In this document: positions 17,600 to 26,125 of the stretch, piece by piece
Position numbering within the stretch: the first letter of the stretch is position 1
Layout: every line of letters begins with the position of its first letter
NCBI GenBank assembly: GCA_016712885.1
Contig: JADJQF010000006.1
Coordinates: forward strand, 62,001-126,000
Direction: 5' to 3'
DNA length: 64,000 nucleotides
Source of the DNA: Candidatus Flexicrinis proximus
Lineage (GTDB): Bacteria; Chloroflexota; Anaerolineae; Aggregatilineales; Phototrophicaceae
Program-made: the position numbers and the translations under genes
Notes under the pieces: generated by a model
The model's database searches: none
Told to the model about the DNA's origin: nothing
Seen by the model: the letters and a program-made list of their open reading frames with translations, nothing else

Positions 17600-19270
17600 C
17601 TACTGCTCGTTAATGACGCTGAGGACCATCGGACGGCGGCGGGTTTCGGAGTAGAGGACCTTGGACAGGTTTTCCTCCAACATCTCGCGACGGCGCCCGT
17701 TACGGCGGCCGGCGCTCATGCTATCGGCGACAACCGCCTTGATCTGACGCAGGAGGTCGGGATCATTCGGCTGGAACGCGAAACCACGGCTGACGAGTTC
17801 CGGCTCCCCGACGACTGCCCCGTTCTTGCGGTCGATATTGACGACCACGACAAGAAAGCCATCGCGCGAGAGGATTTCGCGATCACGGATGACCGCGCGG
17901 CCAATATCGCCGACGCCGCTGCCATCGACGAAGACATAGCCGCCGGGGATGCGTTCAGCAGTGCGAAGGCCCTTGCTGGTGATCTCGATCACCTGGCCGT
18001 TCTCGCAGACAAAGATGTTCTTCTCCGCGACACCCGACTCGACCGCGAGTTTGGCATGGGCGCGCAAATGACGCAGTTCACCGTGAACCGGCATGAAATA
18101 CTTTGGCTTAACCAGGTTAAGCATCAGGCGCATTTCTTCCTGGCTGCCGTGGCCGGAGACGTGCACCGGCAGGATCGGATCGTAGATGACGTTGGCGCCG
18201 CGGCGGATGAGCTGATTGATTGTGCGGAAGACCATTTCTTCGTTACCAGGGATCGGATGCGACGACAGGACAATCGTGTCGCCTTCCTCAACCTCGAGAT
18301 TACGGTGCTGGCCGTTGGCGAGGCGGGCGAGAACAGCCGACGGCTCACCCTGTGCGCCGGTGACCATAATCACGACCTGATTGTCCGGAAGGTGGCCGAC
18401 ACGCTGGACGTCGACAAACAGGCTGTCCGGTGCTTTTAGGATGCCGAGTTTGCGCGCGATGTCGATGTTCTTTTCCATGCTGTATCCGGCAATCGCCATC
18501 TTGCGACCGTAGCGCATGGCGGTATTGGCAACCTGCTGGACACGGCTAATCAAGGAGGCGAAGGTGGCGACCATAATGCGGCCTTTGGCTTCGCGGAACA
18601 CCTGATCAAACGCGCCGTCGATGATCGCCTCAGAGGGCGTCCAGCCGGGACGATCCGCGTTGGTGCTGTCGGCCATCAGCAGGAGCGCGCCCTGTTTCTG
18701 GAAGCCGGCCAGCCGCGCGTAATCGGCGGCCTGGCCGTCGACGGGCGTATGGTCAAATTTGAAGTCGCCGGTGTGGACGATAACACCCCATGGCGTATGG
18801 ATGCCGAAGCCGACACACTGAGGAATGCTGTGGTTGACATGGAAGCTGTCGACCACGAACGGACCGACCTTGATGGTATCTCCGGCCATGAACGTGTTGA
18901 TTTTGGTGTACTGGGTCAGCCGGGCTTCCTTGAGCTTGTTTTCCAGCAGGCCAGCGGTGAGCGGGGTGGCATAGATCGGCACGCCCTGAAAGGCGTTAAT
19001 TACGTGCTGAACCGCGCCGGTATGGTCCTCGTGACCGTGGGTATACAGGATCGCGTGGATTTTCAGGTCTTTGCGGTCCTGCAGATACTTGAAATCCGGG
19101 ATGATATAGTCGACGCCGAGCATGTCGTTGGCGGGGAACATCAAGCCGGTATCGACGATAATGGCATCATTGCCCATCTCGAAAACGGTCATGTTCTTGC
19201 CAATTTCGCCCAGCCCGCCAAGTGGGATGATGCGTAGCTTGGTGCTATTGGAGTTGTTTGCTTTTGCCAT
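17600..19270 (-). CDS. rnj: Ribonuclease J
   Basis: A 556-residue metallo-beta-lactamase/beta-CASP nuclease of standard RNase J length. The N-terminal RIIPLGGLGEIGKNMTVFE is diagnostic. The zinc motif is HGHEDH with His78, His80, Asp82 and His83. HTGDFKFDHTPVDG and the beta-CASP block follow (LMADSTNADRPG onward), then MPVHGELRHLRAHAKLA. The C-terminal part contains the extra RNase J dimer or tail region. RNase J degrades and matures mRNA by endo- and 5'-3' exo-cleavage in bacteria lacking RNase E. The ATG has no clear ribosome site. Confidence 0.96.
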   Translation of the reverse strand: MAKANNSNSTKLRIIPLGGLGEIGKNMTVFEMGNDAIIVDTGLMFPANDMLGVDYIIPDFKYLQDRKDLKIHAILYTHGHEDHTGAVQHVINAFQGVPIYATPLTAGLLENKLKEARLTQYTKINTFMAGDTIKVGPFVVDSFHVNHSIPQCVGFGIHTPWGVIVHTGDFKFDHTPVDGQAADYARLAGFQKQGALLLMADSTNADRPGWTPSEAIIDGAFDQVFREAKGRIMVATFASLISRVQQVANTAMRYGRKMAIAGYSMEKNIDIARKLGILKAPDSLFVDVQRVGHLPDNQVVIMVTGAQGEPSAVLARLANGQHRNLEVEEGDTIVLSSHPIPGNEEMVFRTINQLIRRGANVIYDPILPVHVSGHGSQEEMRLMLNLVKPKYFMPVHGELRHLRAHAKLAVESGVAEKNIFVCENGQVIEITSKGLRTAERIPGGYVFVDGSGVGDIGRAVIRDREILSRDGFLVVVVNIDRKNGAVVGEPELVSRGFAFQPNDPDLLRQIKAVVADSMSAGRRNGRRREMLEENLSKVLYSETRRRPMVLSVINEQ

Positions 19271-19472
19271 AACGCATAGAAACCCGCCGCGAAGTTCGCG
19301 CCGGGTAGTCAGTCCTTTCTACTACAGCAGATACGATTCGTATTACGTGTCACTTCTCAAACGTCCGCGCAAGATGCGCTCAGACGTGAATGGCCTCTGG
19401 TATAGGCGCCTGATGGGTGGTGCGCCTATGAAAAGTCAGTATATCACAGTTTTTCGGTACGTCGTAAAAGCA

Positions 19473-19499
19473 AAACCCCGAAAGAATTCTTCGGGGTTT
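19473..19499 (-). terminator. Intrinsic terminator of the first ammonium transporter gene
   Basis: AAACCCCGAA (19473-19482) pairs with TTCGGGGTTT (19490-19499) around AGAATTC. On the minus strand the stem is followed by TTTGCTTTT. It is 30 bases past the transporter stop codon. Confidence 0.82.
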
Positions 19500-19528
19500 C
19501 CAATCCGTATTCCGAGGCTTGTATGCGA

Positions 19529-20998
19529 TTAGTCGCCGGCCGCGGGAGCCGCCACACTATCTGCATAACCGCCCTCGTCTAGCGACTTAGCAGGGCGGAT
19601 GTCGGGCTGAATGGCCTGACCGTGCTCGAAGTCGTCAATAAAGACGGAGAAGTCATCGACCTTACTGCTGACGTGCAGATGACCGAACGCTTTGAGGGCG
19701 CCAAACATGACCACAGCAAATACGCCGGTGAACAGGATTGTCGCCAGGGAACCCACTGCCTGAACGCCGAGCAGCGAAATACCGCCGCCATAGAGTAAGC
19801 CACCGCCAACCGTTGCTTCTACTCCATAGGTCAGTCCGGGCATACCGAACAGGCCGATGGCGAGGGTTCCCCAGATACCGCAAGCGCCATGCACCGCAAA
19901 TGCGCCGACGGGATCATCGATCTTGATACGTTCTACGAAGTCTGCTGCGTAGATCACGAGTACGCCGCCGACAGCGCCGATCAGCAGCGCCGCAACCGGA
20001 CTAACAAATGCGCAGCCAGCCGTGATGGCTACCAGACCAGCCAGCGAACCGTTAAGCGTGTAGACCAAGTCCCACTTCTTGCTGCGGAAGTACTGCATGA
20101 ACATACAGGACAGGGTGCCGCCCGCGGCGCCGAGGGTTGTGTTGAGCGTGACGAGACCAATGAGGCCGGTATTGGCCGTGCCGAGGGTCGAACCGGGGTT
20201 AAAACCATACCAGCCAAACCACAGAATCATCGCGCCAATCGTGGCCAAACCGAGGTTATGTGGTGCGGGCAAGGGTTTCCATTCACCATTCTTGCCGATA
20301 CGACTCTTGCGCGGTCCAAGCATCCATGCGCCGATAATCGCGGTGACACCCCCGACCGTATGCACGACGGTGCTGCCCGCGAAGTCGTGAAAGCCCATCT
20401 GAGCCAGCCAACCGCCGCCCCAAATCCAGTGAACAATGATCGGGTAGCTGATCGCGCCCATGACTGCGCTGTAGATCAGGTCGCCCACGAAATCGGTACG
20501 TTCAGCCATCGCGCCGGTGGTAATGGTGCTGGCCGTCGCGGCAAAGGCGAACTGGAAGAAGAACATGGTGAGGACGTCAAGGTTCGGGTAAGCGCCGAAC
20601 TTGGCGAAGGTGACGCTGCCGTCGGCGATAATGATCGCGTCGCTAAGGAAAAAATTGCTTGTGCCGATCAGACCGCCTGCGGAAGTGCCGAAGGCGATTC
20701 CGAAACCTACTGCCCAGAAGGCGACGGCAGTGACCCCGGCATCGATGAAATTCTCGAGCAGGGCGTTGACTGCACTGGTCTGACGGATCAAGCCGGTCTC
20801 CAACATGGCGAAACCGCACTGCATAAAGAAGACCAGGAAACCCGTCAAGAGAACCCAAGTCGTGTCGACCGAAGCCTGGGTCGCCAGAGCGACTTCATCT
20901 TGGGCGAGGGCATTCGTGCCGAACAGGGCTAAGACCATTGCAGCAATGGCGAGTACGACGAGACGGCGTACGAGCTTAGGGCGTAGACGAATTCGCAT
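19529..20998 (-). CDS. amt: Ammonium transporter (Amt family), copy 1
   Basis: A 489-residue Amt protein. A cleavable-looking signal sequence (LVVLAIAAMVLALFGTNALA) precedes eleven transmembrane segments. Conserved marks are CGFAMLETGLIRQTSAVNAL, PIIVHWIWGGGWLAQMGFHD, DFAGSTVVHTVGGVTA (first channel His) and AVHGACGIWGTLAIGLFG (second channel His). It conducts ammonium or ammonia. I start at ATG 20996-20998 with GGAGG eight bases upstream; the frame extends 15 codons further. The C-terminal tail ends VAAPAAGD, very like copy 2. No glnK (PII) gene lies beside it, although this pairing is usual. Confidence 0.95.
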   Translation of the reverse strand: MRIRLRPKLVRRLVVLAIAAMVLALFGTNALAQDEVALATQASVDTTWVLLTGFLVFFMQCGFAMLETGLIRQTSAVNALLENFIDAGVTAVAFWAVGFGIAFGTSAGGLIGTSNFFLSDAIIIADGSVTFAKFGAYPNLDVLTMFFFQFAFAATASTITTGAMAERTDFVGDLIYSAVMGAISYPIIVHWIWGGGWLAQMGFHDFAGSTVVHTVGGVTAIIGAWMLGPRKSRIGKNGEWKPLPAPHNLGLATIGAMILWFGWYGFNPGSTLGTANTGLIGLVTLNTTLGAAGGTLSCMFMQYFRSKKWDLVYTLNGSLAGLVAITAGCAFVSPVAALLIGAVGGVLVIYAADFVERIKIDDPVGAFAVHGACGIWGTLAIGLFGMPGLTYGVEATVGGGLLYGGGISLLGVQAVGSLATILFTGVFAVVMFGALKAFGHLHVSSKVDDFSVFIDDFEHGQAIQPDIRPAKSLDEGGYADSVAAPAAGD

Positions 20999-21575
20999 GA
21001 TACAGCCTCCAGGGAACCACTGCCGGAACATTCCGACGAGCACAGTCTACGCCCGCTGGAGAAACGGTATGTATAGTGATAGTGACTAAGACACACTGGC
21101 AGCCGGTTGGCAAGTTTTGAAAAGAAAGATTGTCTTCCCGTGAGCGGCGCAGCCAATCGGCGCCGTTTGTACATAAGTATGTCCCGGAGAGACATTTCAG
21201 TTGTCGGTTCCCACAACTCACTCCCTATGAGCCCTAGTATGCCCAAGTGGTATGTGAGCGTTCTTGTACAGTTTGCTGACCGCAACATAAACAAGTTTCC
21301 GGAGAATGCGGTTATTTGGACCGCGATCCCGACATTCAAGTGGTACCGACACGGCGAAGGCGGTTAATCCTCTGAGCATTCCAGGAATGGTTGCGTTGAG
21401 CAAACTCAACAAACACATGGATGCCGAATCCCGGGTCTTGTCATAACCTCACAACGACGTTGTCACAATACAACAAACATGAGGATGAGAAATTGTTGCG
21501 ATTCTGACATGCAGGCTCTTCTTTAGCGGGAAGTAAACTGCTTACAGTCAGATAGGTTTCCCGTGGGAGGAAGAA
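20999..21575. other. Divergent amt/amt intergenic region
   Basis: These 577 bases separate the two ammonium transporter genes and should contain both promoters. I found no convincing coding frame. A CGGCGC/GCGCCG hairpin occurs at 21145-21165, and TTGTGAC/GTCACAA-like pieces occur near 21440-21465. The region is lower in G+C than the genes. The length suggests regulation by several factors or a 5' leader. Confidence 0.5.
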
Positions 21576-23018
21576 ATGAACAAAAGCCGCAGACGTCTCT
21601 GGGTTCGTCTTATCGCAATGGCGATCGCAACCGCCATGCTCGCGATATTCGGTACGACAATTACGCTTGCACAGGACGTAGTGGACCCAACAGCCAACGC
21701 ATTGGCTGCCCTCGAGGTCTCAATCAACTCTACGTTCATCTTCATCGCGGCGATCTTCGTCTTCTTCATGCAGGCGGGATTTGCGTTTCTGGAAGCCGGT
21801 ATGATCCGTCAGCGCGGCGCGGTGAACTCCCTGATGGAGAATTTCATGGACGCGGCGTTTGGCGGCCTGGCCTTTTTCGCCACCGGATATGCGCTCGCGC
21901 TCGGCGTTGACAATGGAAGCGGGTTGTTCGGAACGACCAACTTCTTCCTGAGCGACGCGGTCACGATCAAGGATGGCGTTGTCGACTACGGCACCGGCGT
22001 CTCCGTTTACATGATGTTCTTCTTCCAGTATGCCTTCTGCGCTACGGCCGGCACGATCGCCACGGGTGCAATGGCCGAACGCGTGAACTTCATCGGCAAG
22101 ATCATCTACTCCATCGTGATCGCCGGTTTCACATATCCGATCGTCATTCACTGGATTTGGGGCGGCGGTTGGCTGTTTCAGCAGGGTTTCCTCGATTTCG
22201 CGGGCAGCACGGCTGTCCACCTGTCAGGCGCGATGCTGGCGATCACCGGTGCGATTGTCATCGGCCCGCGCATTGGCCGCGTGTGGGGTTCGCCACCGAA
22301 GCCGCATAACCTGGCTTACGCTGCGCTTGGCACGATGATCCTGTGGCTCGGCTGGTACGGTTTCAACCCCGGTTCGGCCCTAAGCATGGGTAACAACGGC
22401 TTCGTCGGGCTGGTCGCCGTGACCACCACCCTGGCGGCGTGTGCCGGTGCGTTCTCCGCTTCGCTGTTCGCATACTTCCGCACGGGCGGCAAGTGGGATC
22501 TATCGGCAGCGCTGAACGGCTCGCTGGCTGGTCTGGTCGGTATAACGGCGGGCTGCGCGTTCGTTTCGCCTACTTCTTCGATCGTCATCGGCGTGATTGC
22601 GGGCGTCCTCGTGCTGCTCACCGCTGACGTGATGGAACGTCTGAAGATTGACGATGCGGCCGGCGCGTTTGCGGTACACGGTGTCTGCGGTATCTTCGGT
22701 ACACTCGCGATCGGTATTTTCGGTCAGCCGGAACTGGGCGCGAACGGGCTGCTCTTCGGCGGCGGCGTGCAGCAACTCGGTATTCAGGCACTGGGTGCCG
22801 GCGCGGTGTTCGTCTTCATGGGCCTGACCTCGTATGTGCTGTTCCTGGTCATCAAGGCACTCGGCGTGCTGCGCATCTCGGCTAAGGGCGAAGAAATGGG
22901 CATCGACCTGTACGAGCACGGAGCCACCATTCCGCAGGAAGACGTCCTGATCGCAGTCCCAGGCGAATCGGCGGCGATCCCGTCACGCGGGGCAGCAGTC
23001 GCCCCTGCCGGCGACTAA
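21576..23018 (+). CDS. amt: Ammonium transporter (Amt family), copy 2
   Basis: A 480-residue paralogue of the divergent copy, with a signal sequence (LIAMAIATAMLAIFGTTITLA) and the same channel motifs: AGFAFLEAGMIRQRGAVNSL, YPIVIHWIWGGGWLFQQGFL, DFAGSTAVHLSGAMLAI and AVHGVCGIFGTLAIGIFG. The tail ends AAVAPAGD. GGGAGG lies seven bases before the ATG. Two divergent Amt genes with no PII gene suggest differential use, for example different affinity or ammonium sensing; that is inference. Confidence 0.95.
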   Translation: MNKSRRRLWVRLIAMAIATAMLAIFGTTITLAQDVVDPTANALAALEVSINSTFIFIAAIFVFFMQAGFAFLEAGMIRQRGAVNSLMENFMDAAFGGLAFFATGYALALGVDNGSGLFGTTNFFLSDAVTIKDGVVDYGTGVSVYMMFFFQYAFCATAGTIATGAMAERVNFIGKIIYSIVIAGFTYPIVIHWIWGGGWLFQQGFLDFAGSTAVHLSGAMLAITGAIVIGPRIGRVWGSPPKPHNLAYAALGTMILWLGWYGFNPGSALSMGNNGFVGLVAVTTTLAACAGAFSASLFAYFRTGGKWDLSAALNGSLAGLVGITAGCAFVSPTSSIVIGVIAGVLVLLTADVMERLKIDDAAGAFAVHGVCGIFGTLAIGIFGQPELGANGLLFGGGVQQLGIQALGAGAVFVFMGLTSYVLFLVIKALGVLRISAKGEEMGIDLYEHGATIPQEDVLIAVPGESAAIPSRGAAVAPAGD

Positions 23019-23047
23019 TCGCACACAATCAAGCAGCAGACATGGAA

Positions 23048-23080
23048 GGGCTGGCCTGAAAAGGCCGGCCCTTTTTGTTT
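23048..23080 (+). terminator. Intrinsic terminator of the second ammonium transporter gene
   Basis: GGGCTGGCCT (23048-23057), loop GAAA, AGGCCGGCCC (23062-23071), then TTTTTGTTTG. The stem has one G-T pair. This is a textbook rho-independent terminator 30 bases after the stop codon. Confidence 0.92.
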
Positions 23081-23222
23081 GAACAGAGTACCCTTCCACG
23101 CGCCAGAACCACTCCCAGTACCCCGGATGAACGTCCGTAGGCGCGTCTATCAGAACCGTATATACGCGCTGTAAGATGGAGGGAAACCTGCCGTCTGAGT
23201 CTTGTAACGGAAGGACATTCAA

Positions 23223-24242
23223 ATGAACGTACAAGAACAAATCCTGCGGAACCAGCTCGAAGCCTACCTGGCCGAGCGGCCGGAAGCCGGCGCAGACTCG
23301 CGCATCGAAACGCTGACCCGCATCGGCGGGCGCGGCGCGACCGGCGTCTACGCTTTCGCGCTCGTTTACGACGAAGCCGGCGAACGGGTGACGCAAAAAC
23401 TGGTGCTGAAAACATACGCGAACTCGCCTGAGGGCATCGATCGCGCGCTCAAGGAACGGCACGCCCTCTACCATCTGCGGACGGCACGCTATCCGGTGCC
23501 GGCGGTGATGGCGGTTGAAACCAGCCCGGAAGCGCTGGGTGTCCCTTTTGTCATTATGCAGCAGGTCGAGGGGCAGACGCTGGGCGCAGCGCTGCAAAGC
23601 GCCGACGACCGCAAGCGGCGCGGACTGATCGCCCAGTTCGTGGGCCTGCTGGTCGATCTGCATGCGCGCGGCCCGGAAGCCCTGATCCGGCGCGAGATGT
23701 CGCCGGTCAGCGCACACGCCTTGATCAACCGCGAAATCCACACGCTGCGCGGATTGGCCCAGAATCGCGACCAGCAGGAATATCTGCCCGTGATTGATTG
23801 GCTGTACGAACGGCGCAAGTCGGTGAGCAGCGAAGGGATGGTGGTCAATCACCGCAACTACACGCTTTCCAACGTGCTGGTGGGGCCGACTGGCGCGATG
23901 TCGGTGGTGGACTGGGGGTGGCAGATCGGTGATGCGCGTTTCGACCTGGCGTGGACGCTGCTCGACCTTGAACGCGCCGGACTCGGCGAACTGCGCGACG
24001 ACGTGCTGGCGGAATATGAGCGGGTCACGGGCGCAATGGTGGCCGATCTGCCCTACTTCGAGGTGGTGGCTGCGCTGCGCTGGCTGATGGATGCGGTTCA
24101 CGAGGCGCGGAAGGCCGGCACGCTGAAGGCCGGTCAGGAACTGCTGCGCGAGGCGATGCTGCCTTCCACGCGCGAGGCTGCCGCGAAGATCGCCGAACGC
24201 ACCGGCACCGCACTGCCTGACGCCGAAACTCTGCTGGCCTAG
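23223..24242 (+). CDS. APH/choline-kinase-fold protein with altered catalytic loop
   Basis: A 339-residue aminoglycoside-phosphotransferase-fold protein. It has a phosphate loop region (IGGRGATGVYAFALVYD), a Lys strand (QKLVLKTYANS), a hinge (VPFVIMQQVEGQTLG), a catalytic loop (NHRNYTLSNVLVG) and a metal-binding segment (MSVVDWGWQIGDARFDLAW). In the normal loop HxDxxxxN the Asp is the catalytic base; here residue 212 is Asn, while His210, the second Asn and the DFG-like VDW are kept. The substrate is unknown, and catalysis may be lost or changed. GGAAGG lies eight bases upstream. Many relatives act on non-antibiotic metabolites, so no resistance role is implied. Confidence 0.78.
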   Translation: MNVQEQILRNQLEAYLAERPEAGADSRIETLTRIGGRGATGVYAFALVYDEAGERVTQKLVLKTYANSPEGIDRALKERHALYHLRTARYPVPAVMAVETSPEALGVPFVIMQQVEGQTLGAALQSADDRKRRGLIAQFVGLLVDLHARGPEALIRREMSPVSAHALINREIHTLRGLAQNRDQQEYLPVIDWLYERRKSVSSEGMVVNHRNYTLSNVLVGPTGAMSVVDWGWQIGDARFDLAWTLLDLERAGLGELRDDVLAEYERVTGAMVADLPYFEVVAALRWLMDAVHEARKAGTLKAGQELLREAMLPSTREAAAKIAERTGTALPDAETLLA

Positions 24243-24410
24243 CGGCCTATTGGGTATTTTCGTTGGGGCGCGGCGCACAATCGCAGGGACTGTGCGCCGT
24301 GTTTTTGATTCCAATCCCAGGTTAAGACGTCCTGAAACCCATTAAAGACCGGCGAGAGCCGGAAGCTTTGCTATAATGCTCGCATTGAGCCGCCCTCGTG
24401 AAGGATGCAC

Positions 24411-24869
24411 ATGTCGCCACATATCCGGGTTAGTGCCAGCGCTGTGGTGGTGAACGACGGAAGACTCCTGCTCGTCAAATTCGACGACGAGTCTGGTATT
24501 CACTATAACCTGCCCGGAGGGGGCGCAGATCCCGGCGAGAGCGCTGCTGATTGCTGCGTCCGCGAAGTGCTTGAGGAAACAAGCGCGCTGGTCACGGTGG
24601 GGCGTCTACTGCTGGTGCGCGAATATGAACCGGTACGCTGCCGGAACTCCTTCGGCAGAAAGCACAAGTTGAACCTGATCTTCGCGTGCGACCTTGTGTC
24701 TGGCAGTACCGTCGAGATGCCGAGGACGCCGGATGCAGATCAGATCGGCGTGGAATGGGTAGAGCTTGAGAGGCTGACGGAGATCAACTTGGTCAGTCCG
24801 ACGCTGGCGCGGCAGATCCTTGACTCACTGGCCGTGATGACAACGCTGTATGTAATGGAATCGTGCTGA
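24411..24869 (+). CDS. Nudix hydrolase
   Basis: A 152-residue Nudix protein. The box runs GGGADPGESAADCC then VREVLEETSALV, with the metal-binding REVLEE intact; the usual Gly near the end is Ser. Beta strands before it (SASAVVVNDGRLLLVKFDDE) are standard. Nudix enzymes split nucleoside diphosphates linked to another group; the substrate is not evident. I favour the second ATG (24411), six bases after AAGG, over the one at 24405, which touches it. A TATAAT at 24372-24377 could be its -10 element, with a poor -35. It may share a transcript with the following dehydrogenase. Confidence 0.85.
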   Translation: MSPHIRVSASAVVVNDGRLLLVKFDDESGIHYNLPGGGADPGESAADCCVREVLEETSALVTVGRLLLVREYEPVRCRNSFGRKHKLNLIFACDLVSGSTVEMPRTPDADQIGVEWVELERLTEINLVSPTLARQILDSLAVMTTLYVMESC

Positions 24870-24882
24870 AACGGAGTTCTTG

Positions 24883-25905
24883 ATGCCGGATAGTGACTCT
24901 AAACCGCGGATCGTCGTCACCGTCAACGTCCCGGACTCGACTCTCGACGCCCTGCGCGCAAGCGCACCTGCGTATCGCGTGGACAAGTATGCGGGAGAAG
25001 TCCCCAACGCGGTCTGGCTTGAGACGGAGGTGCTGTTCACATCACGGGTCTACCCGACGCCGGAGCAGGCACCGCGGCTGCGCTGGATCCAGACCTGTTC
25101 GGCGGGATTTGACTGGGCGCTCACGCATCCGATCGCACAGCATAAAGACATCCTGATCACCTCAGTCAGCGGGATCCACGCCACGCCAATTGCCGAATAC
25201 TGCCTGGGCATGATGCTGGCACTGAACCTGAAGATCCCGACGATGATCGAATACAAGCGCGAGAAGAGCTGGGGCAAAGATCGCAACACGGGATTTGGCC
25301 CGGCGCCGCTGCGCGGGAAAACCGTCGGTATCGTCGGCTATGGCAGCATCGGGCGGGAATTGGCGCGGCTGTGCGAAGCAATCGGGATGAATGTGCTGGC
25401 CGCCAAGCGCGATGTGATGCACGTTGAGGCGGGCGACGCGTTTTACCTCCACGATGAAACGGGTGATCCGCAGGGCGAAATCCCGGCGCGTATCTATCCC
25501 GGTCAGGCGATTGCCACGATGGCGCGCGAGTGCGATTTCCTGGTGGTGACGGTCCCACTCACGGGGGGCACACGGCATCTGATCGATATACGGGTATTCG
25601 ATGCAATGAAGGAGACGGCCTACTTCCTAAACATTGCCCGCGGGGACGTAGTCGATGAACAGGCATTGATCGGGGCGCTGCAAACACAGCGGATCGCAGG
25701 GGCGGCACTCGACGTTTTCGCGGAGGAACCACTGCCGGCTACGAGCCCACTGTGGGGTCTGCCGAACGTCATCATCAGCCCGCATGTGGCGGGAAATACG
25801 CCGGACTATAACGAACGCAGCGCAAAAGTCTTCGCAGAAAATCTGCGCCGCTATGTGGAGCGCAAAGTGCTGATGAACGCGCTGAACCGGACCGAGGGGT
25901 ATTAG
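24883..25905 (+). CDS. D-isomer-specific 2-hydroxyacid dehydrogenase
   Basis: A 340-residue NAD-dependent enzyme. The cofactor loop is GKTVGIVGYGSIGRELARL (GxGxxG). The family's Arg/Glu/His catalytic positions fall in NIARGDVVDEQALIGALQ, LDVFAEEPLP and ISPHVAGNTP. Members reduce 2-keto acids or oxidise D-2-hydroxy acids. A short insert after the cofactor domain (DVMHVEAGDAFYLHDETGDP) is longer than in standard members. ATG 24883 has GGAG six bases upstream. It starts 13 bases after the Nudix stop codon, so the two are probably co-transcribed. Confidence 0.9.
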   Translation: MPDSDSKPRIVVTVNVPDSTLDALRASAPAYRVDKYAGEVPNAVWLETEVLFTSRVYPTPEQAPRLRWIQTCSAGFDWALTHPIAQHKDILITSVSGIHATPIAEYCLGMMLALNLKIPTMIEYKREKSWGKDRNTGFGPAPLRGKTVGIVGYGSIGRELARLCEAIGMNVLAAKRDVMHVEAGDAFYLHDETGDPQGEIPARIYPGQAIATMARECDFLVVTVPLTGGTRHLIDIRVFDAMKETAYFLNIARGDVVDEQALIGALQTQRIAGAALDVFAEEPLPATSPLWGLPNVIISPHVAGNTPDYNERSAKVFAENLRRYVERKVLMNALNRTEGY

Positions 25906-25914
25906 AGGCTCCCT

Positions 25915-26035
25915 GATTGTGGAGGCGCTGCCTAATCGCCATGGGAGGTGCAGAAATTCGCATTCCTGCTGGGGCTCGGGGTGGGACCCTATCGTAAGTG
26001 TAGAGTACGATCCAGACGCACTCTCCAGCCTGAAC
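25915..26035 (-). repeat. Multi-hairpin intergenic repeat (family R), diverged copy
   Basis: Read on the minus strand, this has the family order: CGATAGGGTCCCACCCCGAG, CCCCAGCAGGAATGCG, CACCTCCCATGGCGAT, then GGCAGCGCCTCCACAA. The long central stem is deleted to a short remnant and several arms no longer pair. It lies between the dehydrogenase and the giant TPR gene, overlapping the likely upstream region of the latter. Confidence 0.65.
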
Positions 26036-26059
26036 TGCGGCAAGCGGTGACCGTTCATA

Positions 26060-26089
26060 TTGTGGGTCTCTGCCGTTGTCGGCTATACT
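26060..26089 (+). promoter_or_regulatory. Candidate promoter of the giant TPR gene
   Basis: TTGTGG (26060-26065) and TATACT (26084-26089) are separated by 18 bases and end 36 bases before the start codon. The -10 is one mismatch from consensus. Confidence 0.45.
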
Positions 26090-26125
26090 CACGACAATGT
26101 ACCGCCACGCACGAGCGAGGGACAA

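Noticed and set aside
21085..21110. TGGCAGCCGGTTGGCA as a sigma-54 promoter between the amt genes
   Set aside because: The spacing and second element do not fit the -24/-12 consensus well, and there is no enhancer-binding protein gene nearby.
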